Positions 17,583 to 25,550 are shown, counted from the stretch's first letter. The stretch: DNA of 64,000 bases from Roseateles_E cavernae (GCF_040187885.1 NZ_JBDPLH010000006.1:124001-188000); one strand, 5' to 3'. Program-made: numbers and translations. The notes: a model not told the origin generated them from the sequence alone.

Positions 17583-18287
17583 ATGGCAGGCCTGTGCATT
17601 GCCATCGTCGGCGCCGAGAGCACCGGCAAGAGCCGCCTGGCGCAAGACCTGGCCCTGCGGCTGGCAGCCGATACCGGCCTGCGCTGCAGCTTCGTCCCCG
17701 AATATCTGCGCGACTGGTGCGAGCGGGCCGGGCGCACACCGCGCGCCGATGAACAGGCGTCGATTGCCCGCGTCCAACTCGAGCTGATCGATGCGGCCCG
17801 CATCGCCAACGAGGTCGTGATCGCCGACACCACGCCGCTGATGACGGCCGTCTACAGCCAGCTGCTGTTCGACGACGCCAGCCTGCTGCCAGGCGCTCTG
17901 GACGCGCAGCGCCGCTGTGCGCTGACCCTGCTGACCGCGCTGGACCTGCCCTGGGTGGCCGACGGCCTGCAGCGCGACGGAGCCCATGTGCAGGCCCCGG
18001 TCGACGCGGCGCTGCGGCAGGCGCTGATCCGGTCCAAGCTGAGCTGGGCCGTCATTGCCGGCCAGGGCCAGGACCGGCTGGAAGCCGCGCTGACAGCGGT
18101 AACACCGCTGCTGAGTCCGCAGCTCAAGGCCGGCCAAGGCCTGTTCACCCGCTTGCAGGCACGCCAGGACGCCCTGCCCTCGCAGGCCTGGATCTGCCGC
18201 GACTGCGATGTGCCGGAGTGCGAGCACGCCAGCCTGCAGCGCATGCGAGGACGGGAATCGGCCGGCTCTCCGGGTTTCGACACTTGA
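17583..18287 (+). CDS. NadR-like AAA family kinase (probable nicotinamide riboside kinase)
   Basis: A 234-residue P-loop protein resembling the kinase domain of NadR. Walker A is GAESTGKS (10-17), followed by FVPEYLRDWCERAGRTP, the NadR-type lid and ribose-binding region, and VVIADTTPLMTAVYS. It lacks the NadR DNA-binding and adenylyltransferase domains. The ATG at 17583 lies seven bases after the pnuC stop, so the two are co-transcribed and probably act in sequence: uptake then phosphorylation of nicotinamide riboside. The C-terminus carries a cysteine cluster, ICRDCDVPECEH (near residues 213-224), not needed for a kinase and possibly metal-binding. Confidence 0.8.
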   Translation: MAGLCIAIVGAESTGKSRLAQDLALRLAADTGLRCSFVPEYLRDWCERAGRTPRADEQASIARVQLELIDAARIANEVVIADTTPLMTAVYSQLLFDDASLLPGALDAQRRCALTLLTALDLPWVADGLQRDGAHVQAPVDAALRQALIRSKLSWAVIAGQGQDRLEAALTAVTPLLSPQLKAGQGLFTRLQARQDALPSQAWICRDCDVPECEHASLQRMRGRESAGSPGFDT

Positions 18288-18325
18288 CGTTGCCGAGCTC
18301 GGCCATCGACACTTGGTACTTGCTT

Positions 18326-18337
18326 GCAAACGTTTGC
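18326..18337. promoter_or_regulatory. PurR-like palindrome before the 5'-nucleotidase gene
   Basis: GCAAACGTTTGC is a perfect 12-base palindrome identical to the core of the E. coli PurR box. It ends 13 bases before the ATG at 18351 and overlaps the expected start of the transcript leader. A LacI/PurR-family regulator is the natural candidate; none is encoded here. Confidence 0.6.
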
Positions 18338-18350
18338 CTGGAGTGTCCCG

Positions 18351-20018
18351 ATGATGAAGAGTTCCGCCCTCACCCTGCTGGCCTCGGCCCTGGTCCTGTC
18401 GGGCTGCGCAATGCTGAGCCCGGCGCCCAGTGGCCCGGTGGCCGTCAAGGTGCTGGCGATCAATGACTTCCACGGCAATCTGAAGCCGAGCGGCGGCATC
18501 CGCATCAAGGACCCGGCCGACCCAAGCAAGACCATCACCGTGCCGGCCGGCGGCGCCGAGCATCTGGCCACCGCGGCGCGGCAGCTGATCCAACAGAATC
18601 CCAACCACATCTTCGTCGCCGCCGGCGACCTGATAGGCGGCAGCCCGCTGTTGTCGGCGCTGTTCTATGACGAGCCGACGATCGAATCGCTGAGCCTGAT
18701 GGGGCTGGAAGTCGCGGCCGTCGGCAACCATGAGTTCGACGGCGGCATCGCCGAGCTGCTGCGCAAGCAGTATGGCGGCTGTCACCCCGAGCATGGCTGC
18801 AAGGGCCCGACCCAGTTCAAGGGCGCCAAGTTCCAGTATCTGGCCGCCAGCACCTGGGATACCAAGACCGGCAAGACCGTGCTGCCGGCCTATCACATCA
18901 AGCGCTTCAACGGCGTGCCTATGGCCTTCATCGGTCTGACCCTGAAGGGCACGCCCGAGATCGTCACGCCCAGCGGCGTGGCCGGGCTGCGCTTCGATGA
19001 CGAGGCCGAGACCGTCAACAAGCTGGTGCCCGAATTGCGGGCCCAGGGCATCGAGGCCATCGCCCTGCTGATCCACGAGGGCGGCTTCCCGACCGGCGAC
19101 TACAACGAATGCCCCGGCATCTCCGGCCCCATCGTCGACATCGTCAAGAAGCTGGACAAGGCGGTCGACCTGGTCGTCAGCGGCCATACCCACCGCGCCT
19201 ATCAGTGCAATATCGACGGCCGCCTGGTCACCAGCGGTGACAAGTACGGCACCATCGTCACCGAGATCGATCTGCAGCTCGACCCGAAGAGTCGCGACGT
19301 CATCAGCGCCAGTGCCAACAATGTGATCGTGCGCACCGATCGCTATGCCAAGGACCCGGCCCAGACCCAGCTGATTGCCGCCTACGAGAAGCTGGCCGAG
19401 CCGCTGGCCAAGCGCGTCGTCGGCCGCATCAGTGACAGCATCTCGCGCGAGGCCAGCCCGGCCGGCGCGATGCCGATGGGCCAGTTGATCGCCGACGCCC
19501 AGTTGGCCGCGACGGCCGGCGCCAACGAGGGCGGTGCGGTGATCGCGCTGATGAACGCCGGTGGCGTGCGTGCCGCGTTGACGAAGAGCGCCAGCGGCGA
19601 GGTCACGTACGCCGACGCCTTCGCGGTCCAGCCCTTCTACAACAACTTGGTCACGCTGACGCTGACCGGCGCGCAGATCCACCGCCTGCTGGAGCAGCAG
19701 TGGCGCAGCGAGGATGTGCGCGGCGCCTTCCTGCAGGTCTCCAAGGGATTCAGCTACAGCTGGGATGCGAAGAAGCCGCTGGGCTCGCGCGTGCCGGCCG
19801 AGAGCATCAAGCTCAATGGCCAGACGCTGGACCCGCAGACCGGCTACCGCGTCACCGTCAACAGCTTCATCGCCAGCGGCGGCGATGGCTTTCGCGTGCT
19901 GACCGAGGGCAGGAACGCCCGCACCGGCGTGATGGATGTGGACGCGCTGGAGCGCTATCTGAGCACCCAGCCCAATATCACGCCCAGCGCGCTGGACCGG
20001 GTCCAGCGCCTGAACTGA
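18351..20018 (+). CDS. Lipoprotein 5'-nucleotidase / 2',3'-cyclic phosphodiesterase (UshA-like)
   Basis: A 555-residue periplasmic nucleotidase. The signal peptide ends in the lipobox LSGC (cleavage before Cys about 19), so it is membrane-anchored. The metallophosphatase domain has NDFHGN (about 38), GDLIGGS, GNHEFDGG and SGHTHRAY as metal ligands. The C-terminal substrate domain has NAGGVRAAL and the aromatic FAVQPFYNNL. It would release nucleosides and phosphate from external nucleotides. The start at 18351 (ATGATGAAG) has GGAG eight bases upstream. A PurR-like palindrome in the leader suggests purine control. Confidence 0.9.
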   Translation: MMKSSALTLLASALVLSGCAMLSPAPSGPVAVKVLAINDFHGNLKPSGGIRIKDPADPSKTITVPAGGAEHLATAARQLIQQNPNHIFVAAGDLIGGSPLLSALFYDEPTIESLSLMGLEVAAVGNHEFDGGIAELLRKQYGGCHPEHGCKGPTQFKGAKFQYLAASTWDTKTGKTVLPAYHIKRFNGVPMAFIGLTLKGTPEIVTPSGVAGLRFDDEAETVNKLVPELRAQGIEAIALLIHEGGFPTGDYNECPGISGPIVDIVKKLDKAVDLVVSGHTHRAYQCNIDGRLVTSGDKYGTIVTEIDLQLDPKSRDVISASANNVIVRTDRYAKDPAQTQLIAAYEKLAEPLAKRVVGRISDSISREASPAGAMPMGQLIADAQLAATAGANEGGAVIALMNAGGVRAALTKSASGEVTYADAFAVQPFYNNLVTLTLTGAQIHRLLEQQWRSEDVRGAFLQVSKGFSYSWDAKKPLGSRVPAESIKLNGQTLDPQTGYRVTVNSFIASGGDGFRVLTEGRNARTGVMDVDALERYLSTQPNITPSALDRVQRLN

Positions 20019-20024
20019 GCCGCC

Positions 20025-20981
20025 TTACTGCAGGGTGCCCGAGCTCGGCTGGGCCTGATGGCCGACGGTGAAAAGCTCGGCCACATCGACCGCGTCGTAG
20101 TGGTACTGCAGGCCACAGAACTCGCAACCGACCTCGACATGACCGCGCTCGGCCACCACCGAGTCGATCTCCTCGCGGCCCAGGCTCTTCAGCATCGAGC
20201 CCACGCGCTCGCGTGAGCAGCTGCAGGCAAAGCTCGGGGTCTGCGGCTCGAAGCGGCGCACTGTTTCCTCCCAGAACAGCCGGCGCAAGATCGTGTCGGC
20301 ATCCAGGGTCAGCAGCTCCTCGCTGGTCAGGGTCGCGGCCAGGATGCTGATGCGGTTGTAGGCATCGGACAGGCCGATATCGTCCTCGTTCTTCGCGCCG
20401 GCCAGATTGCCCTCGCCCTGCACCGGCAGGCGCTGGATCAGCAGGCCGGCAGCGATCTGGTCATTGGCCGCCAGCACCAGCTTGGTGTCCAGCTGCTCGG
20501 ACTGCAGCATATAGTGCTCCAGCACCTCGGACAGCTGCTGCAGTGGCTCGCGCTGGTCGCCATGCAGAGGCACGACGCCCTGGTAGGGCTGCTGGCCGGG
20601 GAACTTGTCCTTGGGATCCAGCGTGATCGCGCAGCGGCCCTTGCCGTGCACATTCAGCATCGCCTCCAGCTTGGCACCCTCCGGCACCTCGCCGACCAGC
20701 TTGGCGGTGGCGCGGAAACTCAGATCCGGCTGCACCTCGGCCACGGCCAGCTTCACCGGGCCGTCGCCGAAGACCTGCAGCACCAGGGCGCCGTTGAACT
20801 TGATGTTGGACTGCATCAGCACGCCGGCAGCCGCCATCTCGCCCAACAGCGAACGCAGCTCGGGCGGATGGGCGCCGACCGTCTCGCGGCGCTTCAGCAC
20901 CTCTTGCCAGCTGCCGGTCAGGCGCACCAGCATGCCGCGCACCGGCAGGCCTTCGAACAGGAATTTATGCAGTTCACTCAT
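20025..20981 (-). CDS. hslO: Redox-regulated chaperone Hsp33
   Basis: Holdase activated by oxidation and unfolding. The 318 residues start MSELHKFLFEG and contain RETVGAHPPELRSLLGEM and FGDGPVKLAVAEVQPD-type segments. The C-terminal zinc switch has four cysteines: C253 and C255 in FACSCS, C286 and C289 in GCEFCG. The frame is open further upstream through the carbonic anhydrase gene, but the ATG at 20981 overlaps the stop of that gene by one base (TGATG), so it is translationally coupled. It is convergent with the 5'-nucleotidase, only six bases apart. Confidence 0.95.
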   Translation of the reverse strand: MSELHKFLFEGLPVRGMLVRLTGSWQEVLKRRETVGAHPPELRSLLGEMAAAGVLMQSNIKFNGALVLQVFGDGPVKLAVAEVQPDLSFRATAKLVGEVPEGAKLEAMLNVHGKGRCAITLDPKDKFPGQQPYQGVVPLHGDQREPLQQLSEVLEHYMLQSEQLDTKLVLAANDQIAAGLLIQRLPVQGEGNLAGAKNEDDIGLSDAYNRISILAATLTSEELLTLDADTILRRLFWEETVRRFEPQTPSFACSCSRERVGSMLKSLGREEIDSVVAERGHVEVGCEFCGLQYHYDAVDVAELFTVGHQAQPSSGTLQ

Positions 20982-21505
20982 CACTTGATCTTTTTCAAAC
21001 CCGTCGAATAGCGCCGGGAGTTGTCTATGTAGTGGCGGGCGCTGGCTTTTAAACCTTCGATCTGGGCCGGGCTCAGCTCGCGCACCACCTTGGCCGGGCT
21101 GCCGACGATCAGCACCCCGTCCGGAAATTCCTTGCCCTCGGTCACCAGCGCGCCGGCACCGACCAGCGAGTTCTTGCCGATCTTCGCGCCATTGAGCACC
21201 ACCGCAGCGATGCCGATCAGCGAGTTCTCGCCCACCGTGCAGCCATGCAGCATGACCTGGTGGCCGACGGTGACGTTCTCGCCCAGCTGCAGCGGGAAGC
21301 CGGCGTCGGCATGCAGCACCGAGCCGTCCTGGATATTCGTGCCCCGGCCTATGCTCAGCGTGTCGCTGTCGCCACGCAAGACGGCGTTGAACCACACGCT
21401 GCAGTCCTCGCCCAACGTGACCCGGCCGATCACCTGGGCGCTGTCTGCCACCCAGGCCGAATCGGCAATATCGGGCTTGTGCTCGCCCAGCTCATAGATG
21501 GCCAT
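20981..21505 (-). CDS. Gamma-class carbonic anhydrase family protein
   Basis: A 174-residue left-handed beta-helix protein of the YrdA/gamma-carbonic anhydrase group. The hexapeptide repeats run through the chain, and the three metal histidines are H65, H82 and H87 in the pattern HADAG...GHQVMLH. ARG and Asp of VLRGDSD (about 44-48) match the conserved salt bridge. The start is the ATG at 21505, which gives the usual MAIYELG opening. It is followed by hslO with a one-base overlap and is divergent from the DUF455 gene across 38 bases. Enzyme activity is not certain in this subgroup. Confidence 0.88.
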   Translation of the reverse strand: MAIYELGEHKPDIADSAWVADSAQVIGRVTLGEDCSVWFNAVLRGDSDTLSIGRGTNIQDGSVLHADAGFPLQLGENVTVGHQVMLHGCTVGENSLIGIAAVVLNGAKIGKNSLVGAGALVTEGKEFPDGVLIVGSPAKVVRELSPAQIEGLKASARHYIDNSRRYSTGLKKIK

Positions 21506-21530
21506 CGCTCGTCCCTTCTGGGCGCAAAGC

Positions 21531-21536
21531 GATAAT
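21531..21536 (+). promoter_or_regulatory. Candidate -10 box immediately before the DUF455 gene
   Basis: GATAAT ends seven bases before the ATG at 21544, with no ribosome site in between, suggesting a leaderless or nearly leaderless message. Confidence 0.35.
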
Positions 21537-21543
21537 TGTAAGA

Positions 21544-22332
21544 ATGGAAGCCCGTAGCCGTGCCCTGAAGGTCTTGTGTATCGCCGATCCGGCGGAAAAA
21601 GCGACAGCCGCACGTGATCTCCATGATGCCGCCCGCGCCGATCTGCCGCTGGACAGGGTCCGGGCATTCAGCCGGCCGGACGGCCTGCCGGGCCGTCCCG
21701 AGCGCCCGCAGCTGGTGCCGACGCTGCAGGTGCCCAAACGCTCCCCCTTCACGACCGAGGGCCGCGCCGCGCTGCTGCACGCGATCGCCCATATCGAGTT
21801 CAACGCCATCAATCTGGCGCTGGACGCGGTCTGGCGCTTTGCCGGCATGCCGCGCGAGTTCTATCTGGACTGGCTCAAGGTCGCGGCCGAGGAGGCCCTG
21901 CATTTCACGCTGCTGCACGAGCATCTGCAAGGCCTCGGCCGGCGCTATGGCGATTTCGACGCCCATGACGGCCTGTGGACCATGGCCGAACGCACCGCCG
22001 GCGACGTGCTGGCCCGCATGGCCCTGGTGCCGCGCACGCTGGAAGCGCGCGGCCTGGACGCCACGCCGCCGCTGCAGGCCAAGCTGGCCCGCGCGGGCGA
22101 CAGCCGCGCGGTCGAGATCCTGAACATCATCCTGCGCGACGAGATCGGCCATGTCGAGATCGGCAACCGCTGGTATCGCCAGCTGTGCCGCGAGCGCGGT
22201 CTCGATCCGGTGGCCCTCTATCCCGATCTGGTCCGCCAGTACGAGGCGCCCCGCCTGCGCCCGCCCTTCAATCTGTCGGCCCGCCATGCGGCCGGCTTCA
22301 GCGCGGAAGAGCTGGCTTATCTGCAGTCCTAG
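21544..22332 (+). CDS. DUF455 ferritin-like protein
   Basis: A 262-residue member of the DUF455 family, which has a ferritin-like four-helix core. The metal-ligand pattern is visible: HAIAHIEFNAINLALDAVWRF near 80-100, AAEEALHFTLLHEHL near 120-134 and ILRDEIGHVEIGNRWY near 200-215. The N-terminal 60 residues (RPDGLPGRPERPQLV) are the usual proline-rich lead. No reaction is established for the family. There is no Shine-Dalgarno sequence; a GATAAT hexamer ends seven bases before the ATG. It is divergent from the gamma-carbonic anhydrase. Confidence 0.85.
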   Translation: MEARSRALKVLCIADPAEKATAARDLHDAARADLPLDRVRAFSRPDGLPGRPERPQLVPTLQVPKRSPFTTEGRAALLHAIAHIEFNAINLALDAVWRFAGMPREFYLDWLKVAAEEALHFTLLHEHLQGLGRRYGDFDAHDGLWTMAERTAGDVLARMALVPRTLEARGLDATPPLQAKLARAGDSRAVEILNIILRDEIGHVEIGNRWYRQLCRERGLDPVALYPDLVRQYEAPRLRPPFNLSARHAAGFSAEELAYLQS

Positions 22333-22343
22333 CCACGGGCAAG

Positions 22344-22349
22344 TACACT
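22344..22349 (+). promoter_or_regulatory. Candidate -10 box before the small secreted protein gene
   Basis: TACACT ends nine bases before the ATG at 22359; no ribosome site is present. Confidence 0.3.
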
Positions 22350-22358
22350 AGTGCCCGT

Positions 22359-22691
22359 ATGCCTCGCTGGATTCTTGCCATCCTCGCCGCCTTGATGCTT
22401 GTGCTCGCGCTTGCGCCTGCATTGGCACAGGTGCAAGCGCCCATGAGCGGCCAGCAAGCGCACTGCGACAGTCTGGAGCTGCCAGGCCAGGACGCCCCCG
22501 CCGGCGCGCTCGCCGAGCATCTGCCCATGGACGGCCCGGTGGAGATCCCCGAGCTGTTCGATGCCCCCCGCCCGCACCGATCCGACGAGCGCGCCGATAG
22601 GGCGCCGCCAAGTTTGAATGCGGCCGTGATGCCGCCGCCCTATCTGAAGGGCCCGCAACGGCCTCCCCGCGCCGCTGCCCTGCACGCCTGA
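22359..22691 (+). CDS. Small secreted hypothetical protein
   Basis: I do not recognise this 110-residue protein. It opens with a clear signal peptide (MPRWILAILAALMLVLALAP, then ALAQ as the cut site near residue 24). The mature part is acidic and proline-rich, with one Cys (HCDSLE) and a proline-rich tail ending PRAAALHA. The frame is open further upstream within the DUF455 gene, but the signal peptide fixes the start at 22359. It follows DUF455 by 26 bases and precedes the TerC gene by 123 bases. Likely periplasmic; function unknown. Confidence 0.6.
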   Translation: MPRWILAILAALMLVLALAPALAQVQAPMSGQQAHCDSLELPGQDAPAGALAEHLPMDGPVEIPELFDAPRPHRSDERADRAPPSLNAAVMPPPYLKGPQRPPRAAALHA

Positions 22692-22814
22692 GCGCCCCAC
22701 ACGGCGCCCCAGGCGTGGCTTCTCCGCGCCTTTGCCTCTTCGCCTCTTCTTTCGTTCTTGAACTCAATCGGCGCGACCAGCCCCTGAAGCTGGCCGCCAT
22801 CGGACCTACCGGCC

Positions 22815-23567
22815 ATGGACTTTCTTCTCGACCCCAATATCTGGATCGCCTTCGCGATGCTGACCGCCCTGGAAATCGTCCTGGGCATCGACAACATCAT
22901 CTTCATCTCCATCCTGGTCGGCCGCCTGCCGCCGCATCTGCGCGACAAGGCGCGCCGCCTGGGCCTGGGTTTTGCAATGGTGTCGCGCCTGGCTTTGCTG
23001 TTCACGCTGAGCTGGGTGATGGGGCTGACCGCAACCCTGTTCACCCTCTTCGGCCAGGAGATCAGCGGGCGAGATCTGGTGCTGCTGTTCGGCGGCCTGT
23101 TCCTGCTCTACAAGGCCTCTCACGAGATCTTTGTCGAGGTGGAAGCCCATGAGCAGGACGGCCCGCCGGCCACCGATGAGGCGGTCATGAAGGCCGCGAG
23201 CCAGCGCCTGTTCTGGGGCATCATCGGCCAGATTGCCATCATCGACATCGTGTTCTCGCTGGACTCGGTGATCACGGCGGTCGGCATGGTCGACCAGATC
23301 AGCGTGATGGTGGCGGCCGTGGTCGTCTCGGTCGGCGTGATGCTGGTGGCCGCCAAGCCGATCGGCGACTTCGTCGACCGTCACCCCTCGGTCAAGGTGC
23401 TGGCCCTGGCCTTCCTCGTGATGGTGGGCATGGCGCTGACCGCCGAGGCCTTCGATCAAGAAATTCCCAAGGGCTATATCTACGCCGCGATGTGCTTCTC
23501 GCTGGCCGTCGAAGCCCTGAACATCCGGGCCCGCAGCAAGCGCCAGGCGCTGGCCAAGTCCGAGTAA
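22815..23567 (+). CDS. TerC family integral membrane protein
   Basis: A 250-residue TerC/YgdQ-type protein with about seven membrane helices. The two conserved acidic half-sites are LEIVLGIDNIIFISIL (about 19-34) and IIDIVFSLDSVITAVGM (about 143-159), with the Asp pairs that bind metal in this family. Relatives (Alx, TerC, MeeY/F) are linked to manganese or other divalent-metal export, some supplying exported proteins. The cytoplasmic loop EVEAHEQDGPP lies between. It leads after 28 bases into a BI-1/YccA gene with an AAGGAG ribosome site. I looked for a yybP-ykoY manganese riboswitch in the 123-base leader and did not find one. Confidence 0.9.
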   Translation: MDFLLDPNIWIAFAMLTALEIVLGIDNIIFISILVGRLPPHLRDKARRLGLGFAMVSRLALLFTLSWVMGLTATLFTLFGQEISGRDLVLLFGGLFLLYKASHEIFVEVEAHEQDGPPATDEAVMKAASQRLFWGIIGQIAIIDIVFSLDSVITAVGMVDQISVMVAAVVVSVGVMLVAAKPIGDFVDRHPSVKVLALAFLVMVGMALTAEAFDQEIPKGYIYAAMCFSLAVEALNIRARSKRQALAKSE

Positions 23568-23595
23568 ACATCATTCCCCACTCCAAGGAGCTGAC

Positions 23596-24444
23596 ATGAA
23601 CCAAAACCTGCACCAATACGCCGACATCTCGGTCGGCAACACGAGCAGCGTCGAACGCAACCGCGTGCTGCGCAACACCTACTGGCTGCTGGCCCTGTCC
23701 ATGGTGCCCACCGTGCTGGGCGCCTGGCTGGGCGTCAGCACCGGCATCGCCCGCGCGATGTCGCCGATGGTCAGCCTGATCGTCTTCATGGCCGGTGCCT
23801 TCGGCTTCATGTACGCGATCGAGAAGACCAAGAACTCGGCCGCCGGCGTGCCGATGCTGCTGGCCTTCACCTTCTTCATNCTGGGCGTCAGCACCGGCAT
23901 CGCCCGCGCGATGTCGCCGATGGTCAGCCTGATCGTCTTCATGGCCGGTGCCTTCGGCTTCATGTACGCGATCGAGAAGACCAAGAACTCGGCCGCCGGC
24001 GTGCCGATGCTGCTGGCCTTCACCTTCTTCATGGGCGTGATGCTGTCGCGTCTGGTCGGCACCGTGCTGGGCCTGGCCAATGGCGCCAGCCTGATCATGA
24101 CGGCCTTCGCCGGCACCGGGGCGATCTTCCTGGGCATGGCCTCGCTGTCCTCGGTGATCAAGCGCGATCTGAGCTCGATGGGCAAGTTCCTCTTCATCGG
24201 CATGATCATGTTGCTGGTGGCCGGCATCGCCAACATCTTCCTGCAGTCCAGCGCGCTGATGATCACGCTGTCGGTGCTGGCGATCGGCATCTTCTCGGCC
24301 TTCATCCTGTATGACCTGAAGCGTGTGCAGGACGGCCTGGAAACCAACTACATCACCGCCACCCTGGGCGTCTACCTGAGCATCTACAACGTGTTCCAGT
24401 CGCTGCTGGCCCTGCTGGGCATCTTCGGTGGCCGTGACGAGTAA
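23596..24444 (+). CDS. Bax inhibitor-1/YccA family protein, with an artefactual internal duplication
   Basis: A seven-helix inner-membrane protein of the BI-1 family; in E. coli YccA modulates the FtsH protease. As written it has 282 residues, but 152 bases at 23728-23879 recur exactly at 23881-24032 with a single N between them. Removing one copy plus the N (153 bases, 51 codons) restores an unbroken 231-residue protein of normal length, so this is two contig ends that overlap but were not merged. AAGGAG lies eight bases before the ATG. The ending NVFQSLLALLGIFGG is typical. Downstream are a repeat element and a strong hairpin. Confidence 0.9.
   Translation: MNQNLHQYADISVGNTSSVERNRVLRNTYWLLALSMVPTVLGAWLGVSTGIARAMSPMVSLIVFMAGAFGFMYAIEKTKNSAAGVPMLLAFTFFXLGVSTGIARAMSPMVSLIVFMAGAFGFMYAIEKTKNSAAGVPMLLAFTFFMGVMLSRLVGTVLGLANGASLIMTAFAGTGAIFLGMASLSSVIKRDLSSMGKFLFIGMIMLLVAGIANIFLQSSALMITLSVLAIGIFSAFILYDLKRVQDGLETNYITATLGVYLSIYNVFQSLLALLGIFGGRDE
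23728..24032. repeat. Exact 152-base tandem duplication joined by one N (assembly artefact)
   Basis: Bases 23728-23879 and 23881-24032 are identical and the joining base 23880 is the only N in the window. The pattern is that of a scaffold join in which overlapping contig ends were kept twice. Confidence 0.93.
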
Positions 24445-24448
24445 GTAG

Positions 24449-24524
24449 AGCCCCCGCCCGCGAGTACGCGGACGCCCCCCGAGGGGGCGCAAGTCGTTCT
24501 TGGGGCGGCCCGGCGAACGACTTG
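24449..24524. repeat. Dispersed palindromic repeat element, copy 2 (intergenic)
   Basis: Same plan as the element in gcvPB: AGCCCCC, spacer, CCCCCC-GA-GGGGG, then a perfect 10-base inverted repeat CAAGTCGTTC/GAACGACTTG (24490-24499 and 24515-24524) around TTGGGGCGGCCCGGC. The loop is almost the same as in copy 1 while the stem bases differ on both sides in a matched way. It starts five bases after the BI-1 gene. Confidence 0.8.
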
Positions 24525-24537
24525 TAGCTGATCGAGA

Positions 24538-24570
24538 AGCAAGGGCGGGACTTATCATCCCGCCCTTGCT
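24538..24570 (+). terminator. Strong hairpin after the BI-1 gene
   Basis: AGCAAGGGCGGGA (24538-24550) pairs perfectly with TCCCGCCCTTGCT (24558-24570) around CTTATCA. CATTTCTG follows, a weak T-run. It ends 20 bases before the GTG of the EamA gene and probably ends transcription from the TerC/BI-1 side. Confidence 0.7.
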
Positions 24571-24590
24571 CATTTCTGCGCCCGCCGTCT

Positions 24591-25502
24591 GTGTCCCGCG
24601 TCCAAGCCAATCTGCTGCTCGTTCTCATCGCCCTGATCTGGGGCTCGGCCTTTGTCGCGCAAAGCCATGGCATGGCCGATGTCGGGCCTATGGCCTTCAC
24701 CGGCGTGCGCTTCCTGATCGGCGCCCTGGTCGTGGCCCCGCTGGCCTGGCGCGAGTGGCAGGGCCTGCAGCGGCAGAACCGCGCGCTGCAGCCGGTCGAC
24801 GGGCTGAAGATAGCCGGCCTGGGCAGCCTGCTGCTGCTGGGCGCAGCGATGCAGCAGATCGGCATCGTCAGCACCACGGTCACCAATGCCGGCTTCCTGA
24901 CCGCGCTGTATGTGCCGCTGGTGCCGGTGCTGGGCTGGCTGCTGCTACGCCAGCTGCCGCACTGGTCGGTCTGGCCCGGCGCACTGGCCTGCCTGGTGGG
25001 CGCCTTCCTGCTGTCGGGGGCTCACACGCTGCAGGTCAGCCTGGGAGACAGCTGGATCATCGCCTCCGCCCTGCCCTGGGCCCTGCATGTGCTGCTGGTC
25101 GGCCGGGTGGCCGACCGGATGAACGCGCCCTTTCTGGTGGCGGGCGGGCAGTTCCTGGTCTGCGGTCTGCTGGCGCTGGCCTGGGCCCTGCTGTTCGAGC
25201 CGCTCAGCTGGGCCGGTCTGCAGGCGGCGTCGCTGCCGATTGCCTATACCGGGCTGCTGTCGGTCGGCGTGGCCTTCACCGCCCAGGTGGTGGCCCAGCG
25301 CTATGCCCATGCGGCCGATGCCGCCATCATCCTGTCGTCAGAAACGCTGTTCGCGGCCCTGTTCGGCTATCTGCTGATGGGGGACCGGCTGGGTGAGGCC
25401 GGCCTGCTGGGCTGTGGCCTGATCCTGGCCAGCATGCTGGCGATCCAGCTGCTGCCCCTGCTGCGGACCCGGAAACCGGTGTTTATTAGCGAAAACCCTT
25501 AG
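24591..25502 (+). CDS. EamA/DMT family transporter
   Basis: A 303-residue drug/metabolite transporter with ten predicted membrane helices in two EamA halves. LIALIWGSAFVAQSHGM opens half one (the usual WGS motif), and VGRVADRMNAPFLVAGGQ begins half two. LSSETLFAALFGYLLMGDRL is the conserved helix 9 segment with the Glu seen in most EamA exporters. The start is GTG at 24591, chosen because it gives a complete first helix; no clear ribosome site is seen. Substrate unknown, likely metabolite export. Confidence 0.85.
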   Translation: MSRVQANLLLVLIALIWGSAFVAQSHGMADVGPMAFTGVRFLIGALVVAPLAWREWQGLQRQNRALQPVDGLKIAGLGSLLLLGAAMQQIGIVSTTVTNAGFLTALYVPLVPVLGWLLLRQLPHWSVWPGALACLVGAFLLSGAHTLQVSLGDSWIIASALPWALHVLLVGRVADRMNAPFLVAGGQFLVCGLLALAWALLFEPLSWAGLQAASLPIAYTGLLSVGVAFTAQVVAQRYAHAADAAIILSSETLFAALFGYLLMGDRLGEAGLLGCGLILASMLAIQLLPLLRTRKPVFISENP

Positions 25503-25520
25503 GTTTTTCACAGGGTTTTC
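25491..25520 (+). terminator. Hairpin overlapping the EamA gene stop
   Basis: GAAAACCCT (25491-25499) pairs with AGGGTTTTC (25512-25520) around a 12-base loop that includes the TAG stop. A second, shorter pairing GAAAACC/GGTTTTTC competes. The T-rich loop and arm make it a plausible terminator or attenuator. Confidence 0.45.
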
Positions 25521-25550
25521 ACTTAGTCATGCCAGAATCACTCCCGAAGT

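Noticed and set aside
22692..22814. Possible yybP-ykoY manganese riboswitch before the TerC gene
   Set aside because: Only a small CCAGC/GCTGG hairpin is visible; the conserved loops of the riboswitch were not found.
23728..24032. True internal duplication in the BI-1 protein
   Set aside because: The N at the joint and exact identity over 152 bases point to an unmerged contig overlap.
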